Below are positions 22,901 to 34,300 of a stretch of 64,000 nucleotides of DNA, piece by piece. Position numbers and translations under genes: made by a program. The notes under the pieces are model-generated. The model was given only the letters and a program-made list of their open reading frames with translations. It ran no database searches and was not told the DNA's origin. The stretch is from Chrysoperla carnea (lineage: Eukaryota > Arthropoda > Insecta > Neuroptera > Chrysopidae): NCBI RefSeq assembly GCF_905475395.1, contig NC_058337.1:106448368-106512367 (forward strand), in the 5' to 3' direction. Within the stretch, counting starts at the first letter, position 1; each line of letters opens with the position of its first letter.

Positions 22901-25900
22901 ACCAACAAATTTTTTAAAACAAGTTAAATGTAAAACAATGTTTGGTCATTCGAAAGATACAGAAATTTTAACAGAATTGTATCGAAAAAGTGAGGAATTA
23001 AAATTTAATTTACCAGTAAAAAATATTAAATCAACTGTTGCTCCAAAAACTAAAAATCGTGATATTCGAGAAATGTTTGGCAAAAGCGTACAGAGTCAAC
23101 AAGGTAAATCATAACTCCTGTTGAAAATTAAATTTTTGAAAACTACAAAATAACATTTCAAATACTTCTTTTCTTTTTTTTGTAGATAAAAATGATTTTT
23201 TAACACCACCGAAAACTGATCCAAAAGCGGTTCAACAAACCCAAGAAACTGAAAAAAATCCAAATTCATTAGCGAAAAATAATGCCATATACTTAAGTTT
23301 ACTTTCCGAATTCACAACGAATAAAACAATTGAATTATTATTAGAGAAAACTTGTGGAATTTGTGATGAATTATTCGATTGTAAAAAACTTACAGAATAT
23401 TTAAAACTAGATGATACTCAAGAAATTCAATCGTTCACTGTACCAGATGAGTCGATTCTCGATTGTTTAACATATGAAAATTTAATGAACTATGACGTCA
23501 CTCCTCCTTTTATGGAATACTTTAATTTTGAACAATTTAATCGTGAAAAACAATTTGAAAAATTACGTAAAATGCATGATCCAGATTTTTCTCTTTATAA
23601 TTTTCAAAATCCATTAACTCAAGGTCCAGTAACTCAAGCGGGTGAAAATCTATCAAAAATACATGAAAACTCTTTCAATACATCAAACATGTGTAATATT
23701 TCATTTAAATCAGATTTTGATTCATTTATTCAAAATTCGAAAACATCTGCTCAAAATCGAAGTATGGTCAAGGAAATGGACAAAAGCATGCACTTAACTT
23801 TTGAGGATGATTTTCAAGTCTCCAGATTAAAAATGAATAAAAGTATGAATCATGTTTCAAAAACATCTGTTCAAAATCAAAGCATGGGAAATGGTGCTGA
23901 AAAAAGTATTAACTCAATTTTTGGGGATAGTTTTAACGTCTCCGAATTACAAAAGGATAAAAATATGGATAATTCTTCGAAATTTGATCAAGATTTTAAT
24001 GTATCCGAATTATATTACGAAAAAAAAGATGAAAAAGCAATTTATGAACTTATGGAAGATTCATTTCAAAATTCAAAAAGTTTGATTGAAAATAAAACAT
24101 TTGAAGAATATTCGAATACAAAAAGTAAAATTTCGAATGTGAGTGTTTATCAACCAGATGAAATTTCAAAACAAGCTTTAAAATTTTTTGGTTTAAATTC
24201 AATTGAAAACTTATTTGATGATGAAGTGAGGTTAGAACAGGATTTACCGCCAAAATTCAACATACCTAAACTACCAAAACAAAAGATTGATAATGAAATG
24301 AGGTTAGAACAGAATTTACCGGCAACAAAACAAATGAATGTCAAAAATAAAAGTATGGAAAATGATAAAAAAATTGAAGACTATCCAGTTTCTCCAGTGT
24401 TAAACAGTCAAAAAAGATTTTCATCACAAACAATGACTCAATCATCATCATTTTTCCCGAAAAAAACCAATTTTGAATTATGGGATGAAAGTTTATTTAT
24501 TGATGATTCTGAAATCGAAGATCATTCAGAAAATCAACAATTATCACCTGTTTTAAATACACAACCATCTTTTCGCGGTGAATCACAATCTTTCGTACAA
24601 AAATCACCAATTTTGAATTCACAATCACAAACAAAAATTCGTTCGCAAAAAATATCACCGATTTTAAGTTCACAATCGCAAACGAAAACTCGTGCACAAG
24701 AAATATCACCGATTTTAAATTCACAACGTCATAGAAATAGTGATTCGCAAATTCCAGTATCAAAATTATCACCGATTTTAAGTTCACAACGATCAAAATC
24801 AATAAATACACCGTCAATTTCGAATATTAATTTAGATTATTTAAGTGACGAAGATATATTTGCTGATGAACCGATCGAAGATGATTTATTTTTTACCGCA
24901 CCGTCTGCTATCGATGACAAATTACCGACTCCAAAACAAATGTCACCGATTAATTCGTTTTGTACAGCAAGCGAAAATAAAAATTCCCAGATTTCCCAGA
25001 AAGAAAATACTGTAAAAAGCATGCCGCCTGTTGTGAATAAATTCAATCAATTTCGTAAATGTATAGTAAATGAAAATGAGAACATAAATTCGAGTTCCCA
25101 GAAAGAAAATGTTATAAATAATGTGCCATCTGTTTCAAACAAATTGAATCAATTTCGTAATAATTGTGCAACAAGTGAAAGTTCAAACACAAATTCGAGT
25201 TCACAGAAAGAAAATATTGTAAATAATGGATCGTCTTTTTCGGATAAATTGAACCATTTTCGTAATAATGGTACAGTTAGTGAAAAAATGAACACAAATT
25301 CGAGTTCTCAGAAAGAAAATGTTATGAATAATGGATCTTCTGTTTCAAATAAATTAAATCAATTTCGTAATAATTATGCAGCAAGTGAAAATGTAAATAT
25401 AAATTCGAATTCCCAGAAAGGAAATATTGTAAATAATGGATCGTCTTTTTCGAATAAATTGAATCAATTTCGTGGTAATAAATTAAATATGTTCCAGTTA
25501 AAACGTAATTTAAATGAAGTAAATTCGAATATTGTAAATAATTCTCCAAATATTAATTTCACTAGTAAAGCATCAACTTCATACAAGCCTGAATCGGATT
25601 CTGACGATGCATCATTATTAGATTTTGTTACACGACCATCTCGAAAAAAATTGAAATTAGGATTAAATAAAAATAATACCTCGTCGAATACAATTACAAT
25701 TTCGGACGAATCAATTGAGGATAAATCAGTCGATTCCTCGAAATCAAAGTTGAAAGAAAGTATTGTAATTTCGGATGAATCAATCGAAAATCTTGACGAG
25801 GATCATGATAAATCAATCGATTTATCTGTATTTAGTTTTGTTAATCGAAAAAAAGTACTTAGACAAACGAACGATGATAACAAGTCTTTAATGGGCTATG

Positions 25901-28010
25901 AACAGCATAAAAATAGTGGACAGCAATTTCGAAAAACTAAAAAGAAGGTAAATATTTTTTAGATAGAAAATAAAATTTAACCTTTACTTCTTTACAAAAA
26001 CTCTTGGTGCTTTAATGTTTCGTTGCGAAATTGAAAATTATTTCCGCTTGTTCGTCGTATCTCGGACTAATTTTTTTTCGGTCGTCTGTCGCAAACTAAA
26101 AAACCAAATGTATACTTGATCCTCATTTAATGGAGACTATATCCAATAAAAATATGATGGTGAAGGAAGGAGACTAATCGACCTTATAAATTTTTTTAAA
26201 AATTGCACTAATTTGTACAGCTCTTGAGAGAGGCGTCTAGATGGCCATATTTTTTTGCCGATCTATTTTATTGGAACAAATACAATTATTTAGATATTTT
26301 CCGGAAGTAACTACTAACCTTCGTAAAATCAATTATCTTCTAAGATTAAAGAAGAAAAAAGAGGTAAAAGTGAAAAACGATTTTTAATAACAAAATGATT
26401 TTATCTCAATAAGACGATCCCACTGATGAATTAGTCTCCTAGAGTTGTAATGTCTATACGTCTACTTTGAGTACATCTTATCCGCTAGAATCTAATTAAT
26501 TGTAAAATTTTGACTAATTTAACGCCGAAGCAGAACGCCTCTAGCATTTCTAATTAAAATTTCCCCCGTATTTCATGATTCTATGGCTCTATTTTTGCTG
26601 ATTTAGTGGATTCTAGCTAAGTTGAACTGAATGATTCCGTTATAAATACCGTACAAAATTTATTTTTAAAATAATCGATTTTCTTGGTTATACAGAAAAA
26701 ACGATCTGAATTTATTGATTATGAAGCTGAAGTATCTGATGATGAAGAAAATAGTTCCGACGAAGATGTTGATAGTGACTTTGAATCGAGCTTTGTCGTC
26801 GATAACCAGACATTAACACAAACCAATGTTGATATGCAAGCATTGTATTTACAGTCTGTCAAGTAAGTTTTTGAAATCTCTTTTCAGCCATTTTTTGAGC
26901 TAAAAATTTGCCATTTAAATACGCTAATTACCGATGATTAAATAATAACTAATTTAAGGAATTTGAAATTGGAAAACTTTGCAAACCAAAATTTATGTCC
27001 CAACTTTATTTTCAAAGTAACAAAATAGGCGAGGCAGTAGAACACTAAAAACGCTTCAAGGTCGATTTTTTTTTTCGGACAAGACAGATCGAGACACGGT
27101 TTTTTGCATTCGATTTAGGATTCAATTATAAATAAATTTATGACCTATTTTGATTCTATACAATTTATGAACATTTTCTTGACATCGCCAGTATCTATTT
27201 TCGTAAGTGCATCTTATGGCAAAAAATTTGTTACATGGTAAATAATTAACGAAATCGGCACTCGGGGGCTTTTGGGATCGCTGATCATGAATATGATGTT
27301 CAAAAATTTACTCGATGAACCTGGTGGCCAGGACGACTTATTGTACACTTCATTCCCAGATTCAAATATCTCTAAATTGTTATAAATTCCATCCAAAATA
27401 ATTTCTCGGGGGGTTTTAAGGTCGATGATCACGAATATGATGTCTAAAATACTCCTTGGTGTACCTGGAGATCAGGATACCCGGGTTTCAGAGTTATCTC
27501 CAGAATTTTTCACAAAATTGGTCACGAAATGTATCCAAAATCGATATTCGGGGGTGTCATGGTAGCTGATAACTCAATATTTCAATAGTTTTAAAAATAA
27601 ACGTAATTTTTTTCAGAAATAATTCACAAAATGGAAAATTTAAAATACCGAATTTACCCTCTGTAAAAATGGATGAAATTTGTTCACAAGCTGATTGGAA
27701 TCAAGCTGAAAGTAATTATGTTCTTGTAAGTGTTCAAGAGAGTCTTACAAAAATTCTCAAGAATGTTAATAGTTTTTGATTTTTTCAGGATTCATTTGTT
27801 GTTGATAATACAATTGTAATGAATGAAGAATTATCATTATTAGAAATAGCTGAAATGGAGTTAGAGAAACGGAAACGTAGAAAACGGAAAAATAATTCAA
27901 CTACGAGAAAAGCATCACGTATTAGAAAGTTATCAGATGATAGCAGCGACGATGAAGATTTAAAACGTTTGCGACTTGAATGTTTGAATAATCAATCTGT
28001 TTTAAGATAG
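19910..28010 (+). CDS. FANCM: FANCM-type DNA helicase/translocase (Fanconi anaemia group M, Mph1/Hef family)
   Basis: Thirteen exons (19910-19956, 20027-20174, 20251-20844, 20909-21036, 21261-21370, 21431-21558, 21999-22427, 22484-22787, 22846-23103, 23186-25947, 26696-26862, 27617-27725, 27789-28010) give about 1801 residues; all phases close. SF2 helicase motifs: Walker A LPTGLGKT (68-75), DEAH (171-174), SAT (202-204) and motif VI QRMGRTGR (504-511). The C-terminus has FIDYEAEVSDDEE and DSFVVDNTIV, matching vertebrate FANCM just before its ERCC4 domain. The protein ends in a basic tail without ERCC4 or helix-hairpin-helix, as I recall for Drosophila Fancm. FANCM remodels stalled forks and R-loops and recruits the Fanconi core and the BLM complex. 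The 2.76-kb exon 10 encodes a repeat-rich disordered region. Several introns are only 61-76 bp. Confidence 0.96.
24388..24790 (+). repeat. Coding repeats in FANCM: six SP(I/V)L-x-(S/T)Q heptads
   Basis: Within the disordered region (residues about 1117-1245) occur SPVLNSQ, SPVLNTQ, SPILNSQ, SPILSSQ, SPILNSQ and SPILSSQ at irregular spacing of about 17 to 50 residues. Each heptad joins a proline-directed serine to an SQ/TQ. That is the combination expected for CDK-type and ATM/ATR-type kinases. Sites are seen in the sequence; phosphorylation is inference. Confidence 0.85.
24978..25490 (+). repeat. Coding minisatellite in FANCM: five 105-bp units with SQ-KEN motif
   Basis: Five consecutive units of 35 residues follow the pattern NSSSQKEN-(I/V)-x-NN, then (S)NKLNQFRNN, then a Ser/Glu/Asn-rich tail. 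Unit starts are near 24982, 25087, 25192, 25297 and 25402, exactly 105 bp apart. The first four units contain KEN (residues about 1320, 1355, 1390, 1425); the fifth reads KGN. The frame is kept throughout. Confidence 0.9.
27210..27590 (+). repeat. Tandem repeat of about 142 bp, 2.5 units, in a FANCM intron
   Basis: In the intron between exons 11 and 12 the landmark CTCGGGGG followed by GATCATGAATATGATGT recurs at about 27261 and 27405, and in degraded form at 27546. Spacing is 144 and 141 bp. Units share GTACCTGGAGATCAGGA-like and AAATTGTTATAAATTCC-like segments. It is non-coding. Confidence 0.65.
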
Positions 28011-29710
28011 TCGGTTAATCCCCTCTTCTACAGCGAAAGGGAATTACAGGATCAGTTATGACAATTTTACATTTATTTTTCTATCAAAATATCGTTGTTT
28101 TTCCATCAAGCTATTGTAAATTCGTTGCCTGTTCACTATCTGTTTATATTACGCAAAAACTTTGAAGATATTGAGCGGCGTTTTCATACCAATTTAGTGA
28201 TCATTTTATGCGATATTAAAGACAGTGCGGCACAAAAAGTCACTAAAATTTGAAATAAGAGAAATTGTCTAGGTCTGTTACCTCTCAAGCAGCATATGCA
28301 ACAAGTAAAATAACCATGTAAATTTTATGCACTTATCTACTCGCTTCGTGTCTTTCGTAAGTGGCTTTTTTAATTTAGCTAAAATAGCTCAGTGATCATC
28401 TTAAGGTATGTTTACTGACAATATAATCACAGAAGAGTTGGAAAATATTTTCTACTTGCCAGATCATACAGATTCAAAATTGTCTTGCGCAGCTGGTAAA
28501 CAGTTAAAAAAAATGTACCTTTTAAATGAATATCAGAAAATGTTCTATTATTCGGATAATATTATGTGCTCATATTTAGATACTCGGTATATACTGTAAA
28601 TGATATAATAAATTATGTTTTTGTACTGTTTTTACCTATAAAACATTCGTAATGAAAATTGTTTTTTACCTAGATTTCTTAATTCATTTTGTAAATACAT
28701 TTTTTCTTTTAAAATAATTTTTTTTTAGTTTAACAGAGACCATTTTTACAGTGAAGAAAATCAATCGAATCAATATTTACAGCCGTAATCTTTTTTATTT
28801 TAAAATTAATCAATAAGTATTTTATTAATGACGTAAAGCGGTATTCAGCCCGGAAAATGATCCGCGACAATGATTCTGATGCACTTCTCACGCTTACGGT
28901 TAACTTCGAAAAAATAACGATTTGACAGTTAATTTTTTTAGGACTGACATACTATTAAACAAAAGTTTATGAAGATTAGATTCCCGATTAGCGATTAGAT
29001 TTTAAAAAAAAAGTTTAAACGTTACATTTTGAAGTAAACGTAAATAAAAATTATCGGAGGTGATAAGAAATATTTTTGGAAGGAATCTCAGCAATTAATG
29101 CGAGCTGCGTCAGGATCAGAGTCCTGACTCTTTTTTCGCGCTAAATATCGATCTGATAGAGAATACCTTTATTTTTTTTTTTTAAATAACATTTTTTAAT
29201 TTGCCATTTAATTGATATTTTTTTAGTTATTTGAACAATATTTTAATGGAATTTAAAGAATAGAATATGTTTAATTTATGAAGTTTTATTACATAAAAAA
29301 AATTAAATCTTGAATTTCAAATGTTAATTTACTGTGATAATTAATTAGCCATGTTTTTAATAATGGTAATTTTTTTATATTGTAAATAAAATATATTTTT
29401 ATATGTTTTTAAAAAATGTTTTTTCCTTCCTCCTCCGTATGATTGTAAAACACTTTATTTAGCGTCAAGTAATCAATTTTTTACGAAAATTGATAACACA
29501 AATAAAAGATAACACAAATAAATTTAAAAATAAAAAAAAAAATGCAAAAAACCATGTAAGAATCCCTATCCTTATATATTATAAATGTGAAAGTAAGTAC
29601 GTTTGTTTGTTTGTTACGCTTTCACGCAAAAACTAGTCAATGGATTTGAATGAAACTTAATATAGCTCATACATCAGAACACATGAGCTATAATTTATAA
29701 AGATATATTT
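28011..29710. other. FANCM 3' flank, no supported gene
   Basis: This is the 3' flank of FANCM; AATAAA occurs at about 28606. A 63-codon frame at 28408-28599 resembles nothing that I know. A short hairpin GTCAGGA-TCAGAG-TCCTGAC near 29109 precedes a T run, but this is a eukaryotic locus and I give it no meaning. Confidence 0.4.
29561..29700 (+). repeat. Dispersed insect repeat end of the GTTTGTTTGTTACGCTTTCACG type
   Basis: The run TTATAAATGTGAAAGTAAGT, then GTTTGTTTGTTACGCTTTCA, CGCAAAAACTAGTCAATGG and ATTTGAATGAAACTTAATAT resembles a terminal motif very common in insect genomes. I recall it as often assigned to Helitron-like elements. Assignment rests on recall only. Confidence 0.4.
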
Positions 29711-29711
29711 A

Positions 29712-30291
29712 AAACAAGTGAAAACAAACAATTGACTGAGTTAATTGTTGCAATACCATGTATAGACAGTGTTGTTGAAGCAATCGTTGGTTTTTTGACG
29801 TCACGTTAATAAAAAAAGATATCCACTTTTAAATAGCTACACACACACTGATATTCCCATATTAATGCATACTATGAAATTTGCACCCGCCCTCGTGGGT
29901 AAACAGTGATGTTTACAAAAAAATGTTTCAAACAAAAGTTGTTTATTTTTTTATAAAGAACATTTTTTACATTTAAACTTTTGTTCTATCTCTAACGGTT
30001 TACAAGATGGGTCCCACGGACCCAAGACCCAATTGACCCATATTGCTCATTTACGAACTTGACCTCAGTTTTTAGGTCCTGAGTACGCTATAAAAATTTC
30101 ATTTTGATATCTCTTTTCGTTTTTGAGTTATCGTGTCCACAGACGGACGGGCGGACAACCGGAAATGGACTAATTAGGCGATTCTATGAACATCTATACC
30201 AAAATTTTTTTCGTAGCATGAATATTTTTAGGCGTTACAAACTTTGGACTAAACTTAATATACTATGTATATTTCATATATACATGGTATA
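29712..30291 (+). mobile_element. Repeat A (non-autonomous, inverted-end element), copy 2
   Basis: About 580 bp, co-linear with copy 1 at 14944-15576. The inverted 12-mers here are ATACCATGTATA (29753) and TATACATGGTAT (30279-30290). Both differ from copy 1 at the same position of the palindrome. It has the same (GGAC)n segment and the same GGAAATGGACTAATT landmark. A 62-codon frame across the right half is not a protein. Confidence 0.75.
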
Positions 30292-30522
30292 AAAATTAAA
30301 TTTAGCCAATGACATTTCACTAATTAGAGATTTCTGTAAAAATGCTGAAATAGATACAATTCATTGCCACCCTTTCTGATACACTCAATAAACCAAGACC
30401 TGTGTAAAACAATGCCTACACCTACTTCAAGTGTTATGGAAGGCAGATACGTGAGAGTAAGATAGGTGGAGGCCATAACGCGGTGCTCTTTACTTTTAAT
30501 TAAGCCCAGTGAAGTGGTTGGG

Positions 30523-30643
30523 TATCATTAACATGTAAAGAATTGCAAATTAGTCATAACAGCCTCCTTTAACTCCAAAATTTTTCACTTAAAGCGCTGG
30601 CATCGATTTTATTGTCCCTTCCATGACTACGCACACAACGAAT
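30523..30643 (+). repeat. Dispersed repeat B, copy 2
   Basis: Nearly identical to 14816-14926. It contains CTTAAAGCGCTGGCATCG and ends CGCACACAACGAATAG. It lies about 230 bp to the right of repeat-A copy 2. Confidence 0.75.
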
Positions 30644-31359
30644 AGTAATAAATTCATTAATTCCCTAAAGAAGGATTGATTAATTTACGCATTTTGATTA
30701 GCTCGTTAAAATTGCGAATAGGTTTTTTAATAATGATTTACAAAAAATGGGTTTCAGTATTCAAGTACCACTTTATATTGTTTTTGGTTTTACCGAAAAA
30801 CGTTGCCCTTTAGTGAACTACGCCCTCGCTCACTTATTTGCCTTAATTTGCATTTTGAACTCATACAGACTTAAAAACGGCCCTGTATGAACTATGCCCA
30901 TGGAAGTTTCTTTTAAACTTGCATAAAAAGTTTATTTCAACCGGCTTTTATTGCGATGACACAGGTAGTGGACCTTGAAAAACATGTTGACAGCCACTGA
31001 TTAAACAAATATCAAAATCTAAACGATTTGTTGTCAAAATATTTTAAAACTGTCAAATATGATAAAAAAATAATTATAAATGAATTTTAAATGAAACAAT
31101 TCAATAGAATATTGAATTAATTTTAAGAAATAAGTGCATGATTTGAATAATAAAAAAAATCCATCTATGAATTTGGGCGTGTTTAATAAAGTTAACTTAA
31201 AGGTACTACTAAAAAGAATTGTAATACTTTCATATATCTATTTTTGTACTAACTAACGGTACTTTCACTTGATGAAATAATAAATATTTAGTTGTTAATT
31301 AATATTAATTTGAATACATAATATTTATAACTCATTAGGTTAATGCTGAAGGTAAAGGC
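30644..31359. other. Spacer and 5' region upstream of RALGAPB
   Basis: AT-rich DNA leading to the RALGAPB start. An AG at 31337-31338 after a pyrimidine-poor AT-rich tract could be the acceptor of the first coding exon. That would place the promoter and a non-coding first exon further left, but none is recognised. Confidence 0.35.
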
Positions 31360-34300
31360 ATGTATGGAGAATGGACATCTTTAACGTCTATAATACAAAA
31401 CAATATACAAGAGGGTACAAGTGTTTTAGACAAACTTGACACAAATATTGGTAAAGATGTTGCTTTACAAGTTGTACGACAATTAGCGACTAATTTAGGT
31501 ATTGCACAAGCGGCTGAACCTAGTCCACTTACTACCGACAGGTATATATTTTATTTTTTATTTTTTTTTCCAAAATAATAAAATTGATTTGAAGTAATAA
31601 ACGGAATTATATCTAGCCTATTCGCGACTCCAAGAAACTATTAAGTAGAACTTAAATGGCGGTTGAAGAGGGTATAAGTATCTATCTCCATGGTATAAAC
31701 AAACAAAAAACCATAGAAGCTATAATCTATTTTTTATCATTCTCAATTCTAGTTCGTAAGTCAATTAGCAGAAATTCCTTTTGTATGTTTACACCTTCAC
31801 TTCTTCATTTTTCATATTTAAATCAGTAGAGGTCAGCTAGAGTACGCCCATGGTCAAAATATTGACCATGGGCGCACGCATCTTTCGGTCCGACAGGGGC
31901 AAATCAGAAATTTTTGGTCTAAAGTGGGGGCAAATAAAAAATTTTGGCTTAAAAATTTCATTGATTCAACATTATTTTGGAAAAAATACATACTTAGTTA
32001 ACTAAATTAATCTTTAAATTCAGGGTCAAAAGAGGGCAAGTCAGAGTACGGTCGACGTTTTTTTTTTAATTGAAAATATACATATTTTTTTAATTGAAAG
32101 CAACAAATTTCTATTTTAGAGAAGTACTATGGTATATGGAGGTAATATGTTACGGCCTAACACTGCCGTTAGCCGAACATGACACAATACGTGATTGTGT
32201 CAACGTATACTGTGAATGGTTGTCTGCTTTAGATACGGTGCCAAAAATTAGTGTACCTAAACCAGTATACGATGATCCAAACTTATATGCTCGAAAAATT
32301 ATCATACATTTTCAAAATTTATTTGTGCCACGTAAAGATGAAGGTGTTGATGCTATAAATCGTCAAGCAGTATTATGTCATCGTGTTTTACGGACCCTTC
32401 AACATTTAGCACAAACATCACGTCACATGACCAAAGAGACATGGGATTGTTTATTATTGTTTTTAATATCGGTCAATGATACATTATTAGCACCTCCAAA
32501 TCTCAATGATGCTTCGGCTGATGTTGGAGGTGATCAACTCTGTGAGCGGGTTTTGGGTGTGTTGTTCGAAGTGTGGCTGTTGGCTTGCGGGAAATGCTTT
32601 CCATCTCCACCGTTATGGAAAACTATGCGAGAGAATTGTATGAAATGGCGACATCATGTTGCGTTAATCGAGCAATGGAATCGTATTAATTTGGCTTTAA
32701 CGGCACGGTTATTATCGTTTATGTATGGACCTACTTTTCCTGAACTGAAAATCAGTAAGTAATTGAAAGAATTGCTGATTTTTCTTAAATTTCTTGTTAC
32801 CTCTATAGGCTTAGAAACACTGATAATGAATTTCCGAACCATTTGTTACAACATATCGATTCGTTAATGGGTCGAAAAGAAAATGTTATTGTCATAACCT
32901 AATAAATGGTTCGAAAATTTTGCGTCTGTGTCTCCAAGTCTATTATGGAAAATGGATTTTGTTCAACGCACTATGAATCGAACAGGCTCGGTTATGATTG
33001 ATTTCAGAATACGAAATTTTTTCCCAAATCTGAAATGGAAGAACTAGTGTAAGAACTGTTTTGTCGAAAAAGTATCGGAACTAAAATTTGTGTTTTAAAA
33101 AGTGTGGTCTTCCGTTAATTTTAACGAAATCCATTTTTTTGGTGGAGTTACTTTCTATAATATATAATAATATATAATTTTGGGTACCCAGGTGAAGAAG
33201 ACGCTCAATTAATTCCACCAGATATGAGTAACGATTGTATTGCACAAAGTTGGTTTCGATTTTTACATTGTATTGGTAATCCAGTGAATTTATGCCGACC
33301 ATCGGTTATCAGTCAAACGGATAAATTTTTACAATTTGCAATTGGAAATGATGGCGCAATTGATCCAACTCAACATCCATGTTTAAATAATTTACCATTA
33401 ATTTTTCATAAGGCTGTTAAGGGATTTTCTGGTTTGGTTGATGCATTTTTAGGTATCCTATCATTAAATAATATTAAAACAAAAATTTCTAAAATCGTTT
33501 TCCATGTTTTAGGTATTGGACATGCATACTCATGGGAGGACAGTACACCAATTGGTATCTGGGAAAAGGGAAAAGATCATCGTTCAAGTATAAACGAATC
33601 CCATAGTACAACGACGCCACCAACCCAACGTCGTTTGGCGAAAAGTTTTAGCGTAAATCCATCCACTGTTACAAAAGGTCTGCCAAAATCAGCATTAACA
33701 AATTTTGCTAGTTCAAGATCAAGTAGTGTACAAGCACCAACTAATTCTGGACCATCTTCGACATCCAGTTTAACTTGTAAGAAGTTTTATGGACAAATTT
33801 CTAAGCAGCATTAATAATTTGATTATTTTTCAGCAAATTTATCCTTACATCATGATTGGAGATATACATTTACTCCAAATCGTCCAAAATGTAACAGTAT
33901 TTTACATTTATTTGGGGAATGGTTATTTGAGGCGGCTTTTATTGGTACTGACCAGGAACAACAATTTACCAGTAAGTATAAAAATTGAGAAAATGTTTTT
34001 AAGCTCCGAACAATATTTTCTAGTGCACGAGGGGCCCTTTTAGCAAGAAAAACCGATGAATTTACTGTGACAATAATGACTGCCTTTGCCTTTCAGTTTT
34101 AACAACTAAGAGATAAAAAGTAGGAACTGTCAATTTTATATAAGTTAAAAACTGATAAGTCACAGAAAGACTTGCTATTCTAGGTTTAACTTTTAACGAA
34201 TATATTTTTATAGGCACAACAAATGAAGGAAGTAAACGTTCTAGCACATTAGTAGAAGATCCTCCTTCAAGTGGCTCTTCATCAAACCCACCATCTTCAA

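Noticed and set aside
24497-24817. 106-codon minus-strand frame, and others at 24050, 24150, 24837 and 25322
   Set aside because: All are complements of the FANCM repeat exon. Their repetitive look is inherited from the coding strand.
28408-28599. 63-codon frame after FANCM
   Set aside because: FANCM has its own stop at 28010; no homology or splice evidence.
29109-29130. Hairpin followed by T run resembling a bacterial terminator
   Set aside because: The locus is eukaryotic, so an intrinsic terminator has no meaning here.
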